Positions 46,956 through 59,081 of a DNA stretch of 64,000 bases are shown one piece after another. Within the stretch, counting starts at the first letter, position 1. Every line of letters starts with the position of its first letter. The DNA lies in NCBI GenBank assembly GCA_028095005.1, contig CM051463.1, forward strand, positions 61,480,251 through 61,544,250, in the 5' to 3' direction. The DNA is from Rhynchospora pubera. Lineage: Eukaryota; Streptophyta; Magnoliopsida; Poales; Cyperaceae. The notes below the pieces were generated by a model. The model searched no databases. It was not told the origin of the DNA and worked only from the letters and a program-made list of their open reading frames with translations. The translations under genes and the position numbers were made by a program.

Positions 46956-49900
46956 CTACAGCATTATTCTCTCACATAAAATAAGTCTACCTGACTCAAT
47001 TCTCTTGCGCTGCCTCAACCTCTCCTGAAGAAAATCTTCTTTATTTCTCAAATCCAAATACTCATCCTTACTATAAGAAGACCCCTTAATTTTCACTGCT
47101 AGACCATTATCATTGTACTTTTTCATCTCGCCAAGGTTGTTAATTGATTTGCTTCTGCAAACAGAAGCATCACTTCCACTTCCATATTCAGGACTCCAAC
47201 TAGCGTGGCTGCTAGCTACCGTGTCAAGAGATTTTGAACTTCTAACCTGAAAAATTGCCAACAAAAAAAAAAAAAAAACAAAGATGTTGTTGTGGGTAAT
47301 TTTTAATATTTAAAAAGCCAGTTAATTCTGTTCTTGAATGGAAGTGTCATACCAGCTAATATCATTCCCAGATAAATCATGCAGCTCATGACAAATTATC
47401 ATACCATACTTATCTGGTATGGCACAGCACCGCATTATTTTAAGCCATTTTTTCCCATTTTTAGCCTGTTTAGTTAAGGCTTGAAACTAAGAGTACTACA
47501 TCTAGAAAGTGGTGCAAAATTTTCATAAAGTAACAATGAATCCGGCAATTGAGTCCTAACTGGCCATTAGCATGTCCATGTCAATCGAGTCCTATTACGA
47601 CTAATGTAAGTTTTATTTATATTCCAATTAATTCGAATTTATTTATCAAACAGGGTCAATTGCTTAAACATCTTGAACCAATAAAAGTTTACAAAAATTG
47701 AAGTAATGCAGGATAAATATAGCTGTCGATTTCCAGTAAGTATGATAATCACTACTTCAGGCAACTAAAGTTTCTTAAAACCATACAATCCTTAAATTCA
47801 TACCTCTGGTTTGGGTTTTAAGGGAGAAGTCTGCAAACTAGTTTCCCATTGAAGCCAAGGTAGAACAACACCATCTGTCTCAGATGGTACAGGTGAAGAT
47901 TTTGTCACTGGAGTCTCTTGCAATTCTATCAGAGTGCTGCTAGTGTTATGATTCAGTAAAGTCTCTTTTCGGCAAGAACTGGTTTCACTTCTTTCTTCGT
48001 CAAAAGAGGAGAAGTCAGTGTCATCTACGTTTGAAAGGAAGTCTTCAAAGTATCTCTCGGCCTCCTCAGTGAGGTGTCTAGAGACCCTGTTTCTTTCCTT
48101 GCTCCTCTGCACAAGACTCAGTAAGTTACAATAACCAGATATGGGAAAAAAAAGGATTACCATATATCGTTTACTCAATAAATTAAAAACAAAAGAAAGC
48201 ACAACAAATAGTTTGAGCTTGAAACAAAAAGTCAGGTACTGAACTTTTACTACAACTAATAATATATCAGTAAAATAAAATAAAACGAACATACTGATTG
48301 AGTACCAGAAACAAGATAAGACAAATTTAGTTACCTTTTTGTTTCTCTTTTTTTCTTAGAGGTAGTGACATCAATCATGCCAAGAAAACAGAAGGAAAAG
48401 AGTAAAAGCGATACCTTTTCTAGGACATAAACATGCTGGTGATACCTATACTTTGCAGTCAAAGATAAAAAGTGTACCTTTACTAGGACAGCCGGGACAC
48501 TAACAGCGCAAACCATATGTTGGTATTAAAATTAAATAGAACTAAAAAACTGGAGCCAAGAAAAGAGTCATACCCGTCTTGCTCTAGACTGCCTTCCAGT
48601 CAGTTTGTTACTTTGAGGAGAAGGAAGCAGCTCTTTTACTATTTTAGTAAGCTCCTGGCCCCGCTGCTCCTCTGCTGCCAGCTCAGCCAACAATTCCTGC
48701 TTCCTCTTTTCCGACTAGAAATTTTACCAAATGTTATTATACATACAAATGCATCACAAATGAAAAGATATGAATTAGAAGCAAGGAAAACAATAAATTA
48801 AGACCAAGGAATCATAGAACAACTTCACCAACTTCATAACATATGCACATGCACACAAACCCAAAGAAGGAAATAAAGGGCAGCCAGTAAATAACAAATT
48901 AAGACCAAGATATCAAGAAAACCATGGAACAAAAAGTTTATTTGTTTTGGATGGAGGGCCCTCCTAGTAATTGAACAATCAAAACAAATTTGAAGAAGTA
49001 TTTTCTATTTTTTCCTTATTACCTTTATTACCATCATTAAGAGCACAAAATATGTAATCAGCATCATTACAAGGAATATGTATATAATTAAATGGTTTTC
49101 TACAGCTATATATAAAGAGAATAACAAGCCAGTGCTACTTCAGATATACCTCTTCTAGTTTGCTACTGTAGTTTCTTCTAAGCTCTGCAATAACTTGCAC
49201 CGGTTTTAGATCATCAGTGCCAGTCCTGTCAGGCGACTCAGTTTTTCCAACGACCTGTAAAGTTTTCTTATCAAACTCACTAAGTCTCAACTATCGTGGC
49301 AGATTAAGCAAGAGAAACTCTGAAGGAAAAGAGAGAAATCCAAAAAATGAAGGTCACACCTTTTCGAGCTGTGTTCTAATTTCTTCAACAGCACTCCTTA
49401 CTTCCTTTCGCATCGCTTCATATAGTCCAGTCTCCTTATCACTCCCTGAATGCTCCTGTTTGATTTTAGCACAAAAAGTTAATTATAAAAGGGTTCTTTA
49501 CTATATGCCCGAGGTTTTTCCTTACTTTTATCCAATGTTTTGAAAACCGGACCGGACCGGCCGGTTCAACCGGTTTAACCGCGAACTGTACTGTGGTCCG
49601 GTCCATTTGGGCTCAAAAACCTCCGGTTTTTTTAATTTTAAAATGCCACCAAAATTATCTCAAAATAACTCCATCATGGTGAATCGAACTTGGGATCACA
49701 TGGTACTAACCCAATAGCCTCACCACTGGACCAAAGGGTTTTTTACCATATGCCCGAGGTTTTTCCTTACTTTTAGCTAAACCCTCTGAACTTCACATTT
49801 GCCAACATATTCTTAGAAAATTCGTAGGTAAATCAACAGCATAAAATTACACTTCCCTACTATTTCTAGTCTTCCAGAGATGGAGACGTAAGTTCCATGT

Positions 49901-52042
49901 TCAGAAGGTATATGCGCAGACAACCAAAAAATATCTAAATCCAAGTAAAAACTGTGAAGAAAAGAAAATATACTCAGAAGGAAAAAAGAAAACCCTGCCT
50001 TTTCTGGGTAATACACTTCCCGAATTGTCTTTTCACTTCTGTTGACATCAGTAAAGCGCACATCTCTTGCGTCATCATCAGTTAATGAAGAATGTGTCTT
50101 CATTGAAAAAACGAAGGATTAGTTAGGAATTCATATTTTAAAGAAGGCCGAGATATAAAACTGTTACTTATAATGATGATGTGCTTAAAATTCTTTCTCA
50201 TCACCTCCTGAAAATAGGTTGAAGTTGTTTACTAACTAGACAAAGTACCTTATTGATGAAGAAAAGAGGCACTGATAATACAAACAAAAGTGCAAAACTG
50301 CTAAAGTGCCCATCAAAATATCAAAGATAAAAGTAATTAATATAAAACTAGCTGTAGATTATTTTTAATGAATTTCTCTGTTTGTATAACTTTCGATGCC
50401 TTGTTTGGTGCCCAAAAGTACCTGGGCTTAACTAAATAACGTGAAAATTACATACTCCTCGGTCATTTAAGTGAAAAGACAGGAGGGCTTACTGAGCTGC
50501 TGTCATGTGAAAGAAAGAAATCTTTCTGGCTCATAGACCTCCTTATGCCGTAGTTCAAGTTCGGTTGTTTCTGCACTAGGTTTCTAATTCCACCCATGCT
50601 AGGCTTTTTATTTGTAAATTTTGGGTTGCCTCCCTGAGGAACAGCCTGCTCACTCTATAATGTGACACAAGCACAAAAATGAAAGAAAGAATGTATAACC
50701 GTGAATATAGGCGGAAAAAAACAATAAATTGTTGAAGTTTAAAATCAATACATACTAAGGATAAACTATAGGTAGTAGTTATAACATCAATCATTTATTA
50801 CTTCTCTGAGTTATTATCAATGTACGTTACATACTGAATGCTAAAATTATGATACTTAAAACATGAGAAACTTATAAATTAGATGTACTATAAGCAAATG
50901 TCTGACCTCATAGTTGGAACGAGTACCTCTCCGGCGATCCACGACAGATGAATACCGGGTTTTTGTAGGGCCCACACTTTGATTCCTCCCAACAGCTGGT
51001 GGCCTAGAAACTGACCTCCCTCGCTGCTTTGAAGACTCAGTTTCCCTCAAATACCTAGAACTGATAAAAGTGAAAGTGTGAAACAATGACAAATAAATTA
51101 GAGAAACACATCCATTAGGTAACCTTCAAATCATATTGTGTCAATGTTAGCCTCACATGGGTTGATAAATTCTTTGTTCGCTTCTGTTCAATATTTTGTT
51201 TGCTTTGCTAAGTTACTGTTACAGCATAAGCAGTTGCACTTAAATTAAGGGATCTGTTTGAGGATTTTCTAGGGTTAAAACAGAAAGAAAATAAGAATTC
51301 CCAGTCACTTCATTCAATCAGTAACACTACTATAGAGACATGATTGCCAAATTGGTTTTTTTCAAAGTATGCTATGTTTTCCGTTTAATAGAGATTACTA
51401 AAAAAGAAACATGCCTTGACATTATAATTTTCTGAGATTAGGATGACACGCAAATCTCAATATAACACCCCAATTTAGTAATGGTTTGAAAATTTAATGG
51501 TCTATCGAAGCACCTTTTCCAATTGTTCCTCCAAATTAGGGAGGAAAAGGAACAAACAGAATGTTAACTAACTACCACAATTAGCAATATGATTATATCC
51601 CATTTTGTAATAGAGTGTTACAGAGTACCACCTGCTTCAATCATATTTGAAACACCCCGAAAGTGTGTTTACAATCACAGTTTATCTTGTAACCAATGAG
51701 CAATGACAACAACAAAAACTTAACATACCTTGATCCTGACCCGATTTTGCCACGGTGGAAACTCATTCTCCGATCATCCCTCCCCCTTCGCACCAAAACA
51801 ACTTCATCCTCTTCAGATTCAGCTCTCGCGCGAAGAAATTCATCCGCCAGATCATCTAAACTAACCTCGCCTGTATCAGAGAACAACACCTGCCCCGAAC
51901 CTCGAGCTTTATTCACAAACCTGCCCCTGGGGGTCTCGAACTCGTCGGATCCCGGCGTCGGAGGAGGGAAGCGGCTGAGACTCCTCGCTCGGCGGTGCGC
52001 TCCGGCGGCGCCGCGTCCGCGTGAGGTGGCGCGCGCGTCCAT
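46956..52042 (-). CDS. Nine-exon host gene, Ser/Arg-rich coiled-coil protein of unknown function
   Basis: Proposed exons (minus): 52042-51729, 51054-50907, 50654-50493, 50097-49999, 49455-49360, 49254-49150, 48714-48574, 48106-47804 and 47246-46956, summing to 1659 nt, or 552 codons plus stop. All internal exons from the third on are phase 0, and acceptors are good CAG or TAG sites. One donor (after 49999) would be GC rather than GT. Residues 1-105 are GC-rich and basic (RGRGAAGAHRRARSLSRFPP), then acidic (ESEEDEVV). About 105-205 is basic and Ser-rich. About 245-345 is Lys/Glu/Leu-rich and predicted coiled coil (EIRTQLEK, AELAAEEQRGQELTKIVKEL). About 356-456 is Ser/Glu-rich with DGVVLPWLQWETS. 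No signal peptide or membrane span is seen. I do not recognise the family; a cytoskeletal or nuclear scaffold role would be a guess. It is the only locus here that looks like a functional host gene. Confidence 0.8.
49533..49740 (-). mobile_element. tRNA-derived SINE-like insertion in an intron
   Basis: On the minus strand TGGTCCAGTGG (49723-49733) fits the tRNA A-box and GTTCGATTC (49681-49689) fits the B-box, 33 nt apart. A non-tRNA tail ends in CCGGTTCAACCGG and TTTTCAAAACA. The surrounding sequence does not fold as a tRNA acceptor or T stem. Imperfect direct repeats of about 40 bp (GGGTTCTTTACTATATGCCC at 49490 and GGGTTTTTTACCATATGCCC at 49737) flank it. It lies in the intron between exons 4 and 5 of the minus-strand gene. 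Confidence 0.6.
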
Positions 52043-52711
52043 TGGTGGTTTCTACGCTAGGGTTTGGTTTAGAGAGAGGTGGAGGAGAAGCGAAGAAGGA
52101 GACATTTTCAGAGTGCCACTTCCCTTTTCCCGTGAAGGAAAGAAGTGAATAGTGAGGTGAGCAAGGCGGAGAATATGAGAGGAAGAAGAGGGTTTGTGAT
52201 ATTCTGTGGCTTCTTTATGTTCCATTTGTGAAACGAGATCATTTTGAATTGATCGGTTCGTATTGCTTATATGATATCCTACTATATGCAATCATTGGGT
52301 TTTCCCTTGGACACTTCGAGTTGAGTCGCTCCATGAAAAGATATAGAGCGGACCATGTAGGGATATCTAATGCAATTTTTCCTTTCCGTAAGCTTGGATT
52401 CGAGGGGCTTGCCTTCGGATTTATATTCAGCATGTAGCGGATCTATTAAACGGTGGGTTCCATTCTGTTATACAGATTGAAACAACAATAGAGGCGTAGT
52501 GAATCTTTTAGTTCTGACCGGAGAGCGGGAGCTGAATTTCCGAATTTTTGAGAGGTGATTAAATGGCGCATTTATGTTTCTGATCCTTGACTTCAGCAGA
52601 AATTGTATTCTAGAATCTGATATTTCAGTTTTACTTACGGCCTCTTTATCGGTGCATTTAATTCAGAGAATAATTCAAAGTTTGTTCAAATTAGAAAAAT
52701 ATCAGAATATA
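52043..52711. other. 5' leader and upstream region of the minus-strand gene
   Basis: CT- and GA-rich leader sequence extends to about 52200 on the minus strand, with no clear TATA box. Open frames at 52052-52437 are shadows of GC-rich DNA or random. No opposite-strand gene was recognised. Confidence 0.4.
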
Positions 52712-52855
52712 GGGCCGTTTGGATCGCTTAGAAATAGGAGGAATTCATAAAGTATTGGGAAGTGTGTAATTTTGTGAATAATTTGAATTGTTTATAATAA
52801 ATTTATGTCTAGGAATAAGAAATTTCTTCTATTCCCATATGATCCAAACAGTCCC
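52712..52855. mobile_element. Tourist-like MITE, family member 3
   Basis: Ends GGGCCGTTTGGATCG and GATCCAAACAGTCCC, with ATA on both sides, plus the family words TATTGGGAAGTGTGTAA and TTGTTTATAATAAATTT. It lies about 670 bp upstream of the start codon of the minus-strand gene. Confidence 0.82.
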
Positions 52856-53156
52856 ATAAAAATTACTGCTGATGCTGAATCAAGTCCGCCGGAAAACATT
52901 GTCAAAAAATCAAATTGAGTAACTACTCTCTTGCATTTTAAACCCAACTGAAATACCCCTCTATTCAATTTTGTAAATCTTTAAATACAACCCCTTTCTT
53001 TCTAAATTTCATATAAATACCCCATAAGTTGTGTGACATTATGTTGGGGACTCGAATGATTTAGCAAAATTAATATGCTGCCATGCGAGCGAGTTTTTTT
53101 TTAAATTGCGTCATTTTTTCTAGTCTAAGATTTAATTGGGACATATACAAACTTAA

Positions 53157-54317
53157 TTTTTTTTTTTTGAAAAACAGCTATCCAATTGGATAGCCTGCAT
53201 TCTTTACTGATACAAGATAAAGCAGCCTACAAGAAATCACCAGCGGTGATTTAAAGCCAAACTAAAGTAAAAAGGAAAAGAAAAAAAGAAAAACAAAAGC
53301 CACAAGTTTACAAGCATGCAATCCATCCTAAAACAAAGTCTAAAAGACAGAACATCTAGCTTCTGAGTAGTTCAGTTGCCTAGCAGATCTTCATCTTCCA
53401 TTGACTCATCTCCACCCGTATCAGTCCCAGTGGTACCAGCTTGTCCCACCATTCCTGTACCGGTACTTCTAGCCTCGAAACTTCCTTGCCTGAAGTGCTG
53501 CTCAAGGCCTCTAGTATTTCCTGTCCATAAAAGTAATAAGTGTAAAGCTGCATATGTGACTGTGATGAAAGAACAACTATCTAAGTTGTTAAAAATAATC
53601 CTGTTTCTTTCATTCCATAATGTCCACATCCATGCAGCACAAAGGGACTTGAAGAAATTCCCTTGGTTACTACTTAATTTGGAACAAGATAACCAAAATA
53701 ATTCTATAGAAGTTAAATCTAAAAGGTGACCATACTGACTTACTTTAGTGACAGTGTCCCAAAAGTGAGAAGAAAAATCACAATGTAAGAACAAGTGGTC
53801 AATTGTTTCACTATTTTGGCAAAAGTTACATCTCGGATTTCCTAACCATCCTCTAAGACAGAGATTATCCCTGGTGAGAATTCTATTTCTTATAGCTAAC
53901 CAATAAATTAATTTAACTTTTAAGGGAATATTTAGGTTCCAAACCGTATCACTGATATTTACTGTAACACCTCCATTATTTAGAAAGGTGTACATAGACT
54001 TTACAGTGTACATACCTGACTTATCCCAATTCCAAATGACACTATCTGAATCTGTGTTAATATCTAAGCTAGCTAGTATATTAATAGCATCATACTTCTC
54101 CTTTCTAAGAGTTAGTGGAGCTCCTGTTCTTAATCTGAAATTTGGATTTCCTTTATTCCAAATTTGAGCAATAGAGTAATGGTCTTTTTTGGCCTTCTCA
54201 AAAAGAGTTGGCAACATATCTTTCATTAAGATATTATTCATCCATCTGTCATACCAAAAAGAAGTATTTTCTCCATTATCAATTATTTTGGTACAACCTA
54301 TCTTAACTAGGTTCTAA
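53157..54317 (-). mobile_element. 5'-truncated L1-type LINE
   Basis: On the minus strand the C-terminal part of a LINE ORF2 is followed by about 200 nt of 3' UTR and a poly(A) tail (T-run at 53157-53168 on the plus strand). The 5' end lies near 54317, so about the last 1.16 kb of an element of several kb is present, as expected for incomplete target-primed reverse transcription. A clear target-site duplication was not found (only ACATAT is shared between flanks). Confidence 0.88.
53372..54310 (-). pseudogene. LINE ORF2 C-terminus with zinc-binding domain
   Basis: Open for about 310 codons to a stop at 53372, in frame from about 54310 (LVKIGCTKIIDNGENTSFWY, then an ATG at 54241). It contains the plant reverse-transcriptase zinc-binding region: VWNLNIPLKVKLIYWLAIRN, CLRGWLGNPRCNFCQNSETI and DHLFLHCDFSSHFW, giving the CxxC...HxxxxC pattern. 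It then has WMWTLWNERNRIIFNN and an acidic end (ESMEDEDLLGN). The endonuclease and reverse-transcriptase domains are missing. The absence of stops suggests a fairly young insertion. Confidence 0.88.
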
Positions 54318-54555
54318 TATTACATATGATCTCATCATATGGATCTCTAGGTAATTTCTTTTATTATGTTATTTTTAAACACGTTCGTTAAAAAAAGTTT
54401 ACTTCACTATATTGCTGCTTTGGAAAAGTGCAATCAATTTCCCACAACTTTTTTAATTTTTTTAGCTGATTCTATATTCAACAAGTCGGGTTAACGGGTT
54501 TGGTCGACTTTAAAGATCCATTATAAAACTGTAATTAATTATGGCTATTCATTTA

Positions 54556-54703
54556 GGCTGTGTTTGGATGAGCCTAGGAATAAGAAAATAGCTTCTTCCT
54601 GCTCCCAAATTTATTATAAACAATCCAAACTCTTTACAAAATTACACACTTCCCAATACTTCTTCTCTTATTCCTCTTATTTCCACACCATCCAAACGGA
54701 GCC
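54556..54703. mobile_element. Tourist-like MITE, family member 4
   Basis: Ends GGCTGTGTTTGGATG and CATCCAAACGGAGCC, with a perfect TTA target duplication (54553-54555, 54704-54706), the PIF/Harbinger signature. It is inverted relative to member 2, with ACACACTTCCCAATACTTC inside. Confidence 0.9.
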
Positions 54704-54870
54704 TTAAAAAATACAAATAAAATATATTACCTAAAACTAAAAAGTAATGTTAGCAATATATATAATAGCTTTTTCTGTTAGTTGATTATATTATTTGTGT
54801 GACGACGTTACTAATAATGTTCTACGGGAAATAGTCAAACGAGTTCGATATTCCTCTTTAAAATTCATAT

Positions 54871-55056
54871 TTCCGTTTGGATGGCTTATTCCTTATTCAG
54901 GAATAAGGAATAACCACTTTTTACCAATAAATTTATTTTTAACTATCCAAACTCTTCACAAAAGTTACACACTTCCCAATAAATTTATCCCTTCCCAATA
55001 AATTTCTTCTTTTCTTCCTTCTTCCTATCTTATTTTCAACGCATCCAAACAGAGCC
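54871..55056. mobile_element. Tourist-like MITE, family member 5 (diverged)
   Basis: Ends TTCCGTTTGGATGGC and GCATCCAAACAGAGCC. The interior has AACTATCCAAACTCTTCACA and a duplicated TTCCCAATAAATTTATC-type block that makes it longer than the others. The right-hand end of a further relic (CCCATCCAAACGCACC) is seen near 56478. Confidence 0.75.
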
Positions 55057-56713
55057 ATTCAGACCTATGTTGATCGTACGTACCACATCATTTAGACGTT
55101 TTTAGTTTTACGAGAAATTTAGATTCAATTATTACATTATACAATTGGGTCCGATTGTAATAGATATATCTTTCTTAAAATATTCGCAAGCAATATATAT
55201 GTCGCGGTTTAATTAAATCTGACATGTACTTAATCAAATAAAAATATAAATCCTTCAATTTATGTACGACGAACGATTGATTAAATTTGGCAGATTATGA
55301 TGTGTACCCACCTAGGATTGACCGTTATCTAAGTGCCACATCAACGTCGCATCATCCTAAGTAGGGGTCAGGATCATACATTTATCCTGTGTTTATTTGT
55401 ATATAATGATACAGTGATAAGATTTAGTAAAAAAATTTCTCATTGTTTTTGCTGGCGGGGACCATGCATCTTTTTACAATTTCCTTGATTCTGATAGGTC
55501 GACCCACGTGAATTTCAGATCAATATTGCTCCACTCGATATTCCGTTAAGAATTTGAAATGCGTCATAAGAATATGAATAAGGATCCGATTTTCATATTA
55601 TTTTTTTCGAGCTTCATCCTAAGTTTATTGTACCGATAGTGATTCAAAACATAATTTTAAACAAAAAAGTAATCAACACGCTGACTTAATTATTTTTGAA
55701 AGCAATGTCATACTTGCTGAGAACCAGCTCTTGATCTAGTGGCAAAAAACAATGCACCTTGACTTCTTAAGTGAAAGGTATAAAAATTTATTTTTCATAG
55801 ACATTTAATTTAAAAATAAATTGAGTGACTTAGAACTTCAATTTATCTTAAAAAAATGCCATACTTGCTAAATTTAAGTAAAATTTTTAATATCAGTAGT
55901 TCAAATTTCAAATCTACCTTATTAAAATATAAATTGTATAATTCAAAGGTTGTTTTATAAAATCAGAGACCGAGAGGCGAGAGGTATAAAATTGTTGGGC
56001 CAATATGAAAACAAGAACAAAAATTCCTTGTTTTAAAATTGAATCTGTACAATAAAAATCGTATCACACGAGTGCTTTATATTTATTTTTAATATCTTTT
56101 TAGGATATCTTGCTTTACTTTTAACTTTATTGGTTTCATTCCTCTGAGTATCCCCACGAAAACAAATATTTGTAATATTGATATCCAAATGCAATTATTT
56201 TAGTTTGGACCAAAATCTCTCTTTTCATGACTTGTTCATGTCATTCGGTTAATTTTAAAAACATTACACATCAGACATTAATCAATCTCTCTTTTTTAAA
56301 ATCTTATTTCGACAAAATACTTTTTACACAACTCTTGACAGCTATTGCCAAGTTTATTTGAACAAATATTATAATAGTTACTCGGTCTCTGATTCAGAAT
56401 AATTCCTTAAATCAAGTTCATTAAGATCACCTCTAATCCGTATTAAAGAGTCAATCTAGAATAAATATTTATTCTTACCCATCCAAACGCACCTTAAATT
56501 ACAAATGGACAACATAATCAGTGCATCTTAAGCAGATTAAAATTAAAAGTAATAATACGACGAAACTCAAGTTTTGAAGAACACCCATCACATTATGAAG
56601 TTTTGATGGCTGAATATCAAATTTGGAAAATAGCGATGTGCATGTCACGCTCCCCCTCTCCTTCCCCCTCCCCCACCCTCTGGTAATATCGTACTCTCAC
56701 ACACACAATATAT
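55057..56713. other. AT-rich intergenic DNA
   Basis: No gene or full element recognised. The only landmark is a single MITE end near 56478. Confidence 0.5.
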
Positions 56714-56999
56714 ATTGATTCTAACTGTTGAGGTTAACATATTTAAATGTTGAAGTTAATACCGTAACTGTTGAAGTTAATACATATGCCAACTTCAACA
56801 ATTTAAATATGCTCACTTCAAATATTACCTTCAACATTTAAATATGCCAAATTCAACAATTATATATATTAACTTCAACAGTTACATATATAACATATAA
56901 CTTCAACAGTTACATATATAACTTCAACAACTACATATATAACTTCAACAGTTACACATATTAACTTCAACAGTTATATATATTAACTTCAAAGAAATA
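56714..56999. repeat. Short-period repeat, AACTTCAACAGTTA units
   Basis: Irregular tandem units of about 20-24 bp with the core AACTTCAACAGTTACATATAT, first in the GTTGAAGTTAATA orientation (56720-56790) and then inverted (56795-56995). It therefore has both direct and inverted symmetry and could form a hairpin. Confidence 0.8.
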
Positions 57000-59081
57000 T
57001 AGGACATAACTGAAAGCGTTGATGGTCGATAGTGGAGTAGAACTGGGGAAGGTGGGAAGCTGTCAAGCGACAGATGCTAGTGGTGGGGAGAAGAGGAATG
57101 GGAGGGCGTCGATACTGGAGGAGAGGCCCATGGCTGAAGGAGAGGCGTAGGTGGAGAGAGAAGGGATGGGACGGGAGATAGCGTACGGAGGAGGGGGAAG
57201 GGGCGGGAGATAGCGTACGCGTGAGGATGATAGGGATGATAGAATCTTAGGAATGATCCTAAGCAATTCCGAAAAAAAAAAAATCACTGATTTGGCACAC
57301 CTCCATTTCTGCATTTTTTCCCTTTTTTTCTCATTTTAAATCAAATCAGACGGCCCAAATTATTCAAGAAATTTTTTTTTTTAAAAATATTGATTGTTCA
57401 TACAAAAATCAATCAAGAACATTAAAAATTGGTAATTTCTTTCTCTACGATTATAACGATGTATTAATGTGTTTTAACAAAAGTATTTTCACTTAAAAAC
57501 TGTTTTTAATTTTTTTCCAATATTTTTCTGATTTTTAAGACATAATTTTTTTTTTCAAAATGATTATTGGTTCAGAATGATCCTTCAAAGTGAACGGTTA
57601 AAAAATGACCTAAGAAAATTTTTTATTGTTTAAAGAAGTAATCTAACTAAGGAAATATTACGTGATATATGGAAATTGTAAAATTTATTGCAGCTTCTTT
57701 CCTTGATTTTACATGGGTAAATTTGTCCAAGAAAAAATAACGGAATGTCCCCAGTGTATTTTTGGGTGTCCAAAGCACCGCCCACATACTTGGCCTTCAT
57801 TACTCGCAGACCGGTGGGGACCACTGGACCTGTTTGGGTAGGATGTTGGGGTGGCTTTTGCTTTGTCGCTCCCAAACTGGAGCGTGCATCCACGCGTAGT
57901 GTGGTCCTTGCTCTCACCCAACCCAACCAACTTTCATTAAATAAATTGAATTGTTAATCTAACCTTAAACTTGTCGTTTATACTTGTTAACGACCACATC
58001 TACACGGCGGCTGAGCGGCACCAAGCTGAGTGCTTTGTGCAATAAGACGCAGCCGACCATCTGGGAAAAAAAAAATTAAAACAGTATTAATCATTTTCTT
58101 TTTTTAAAAAAAAATAGAAGAAAAGAAAGTGAAATTGCTAAAATCTGTTCAGACTTCAGATTTCACATAGGAGCTTATTCGTTGCCCTATACAACTGTTC
58201 CATTTTTTTTTAATCTTTATTACTGATTCAATTAATTATTATTCGTATAAAAGATGCCAATTCATCTTCTAAAATATATAATATACTTAAATTATATCAC
58301 GACTAATTCCATGAGAAAACATTATAATAACTATGGATTCATTTATAATAACAATGGTCCCCACCAGTTTTTTTAAAAAATATCAAAGATATTAGATATT
58401 TGAAATCACTTGATGCTATACCTATCCATGTTAATTAATATGTGATAATTTTAAATATATAAAACTGCAATAAGTTTAGTAAAGAGTTTTTATTTTCAAT
58501 GCATTTGACACATATAATAAATTTTAATAAATGCACCACAAAAATCATACAATTATAATTTTGAATAAATTTTTTTGCCATAATGATTATAGAAATGCTT
58601 AAAATCGTTGTTAACTACTGTGTGAATGTGTGATAGATATCCGGTACAAAAAAGGTCTAAACAACTTGCACGGAAGCAGCAAGTACTCTTTGAATGCATG
58701 GAGACCAATAAAGCGGTTCAAAATAGGAAAAGCATTTAACGAGAGAGTAGTTAGGCATTGATGATTAATCAGCACATTGCATTATTTAGGGAAGTGATTC
58801 GGACACCACTGAAAAATGATACTACACCACCAAAGTATGTTCAAATACTAAAATACCCTCCATCCATCATATGAAAGTAAATTAGGAACCCCAAAGAATT
58901 GTCCCCAGAAAAACCAAGATGAACAATTATAGTTTATACTTAAGTTTCAGAATAAAATATTCATAAATGATATAATGAAACCTAAAAAGCCGACCTAGAA
59001 TATTTGAGATAAAAGTCATTTAGAAATTAAGAATAGACCTCTAAATAGTTCTAAAATCTCATAAAAATTTTAATTTTATTT
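57000..59081. other. Spacer left of the viral element
   Basis: GA-rich patch at 57100-57230 with a repeated GGGAGATAGCGTACG. Otherwise AT-rich with homopolymer runs. I looked for a tRNA-Met primer site and for an upstream viral ORF to the left of 59082 and saw neither. Confidence 0.45.

Noticed and set aside
49675..49745. tRNA gene on the minus strand
   Set aside because: A and B boxes fit, but acceptor and T stems do not pair and there is no CCA-proximal structure; a SINE-like element explains it better.
51696..52148. Plus-strand 150-codon ORF
   Set aside because: It is the antisense shadow of the GC-rich first exon of the minus-strand gene.
53376..53729. Plus-strand 117-codon ORF
   Set aside because: Antisense shadow of the LINE ORF2 C-terminus.
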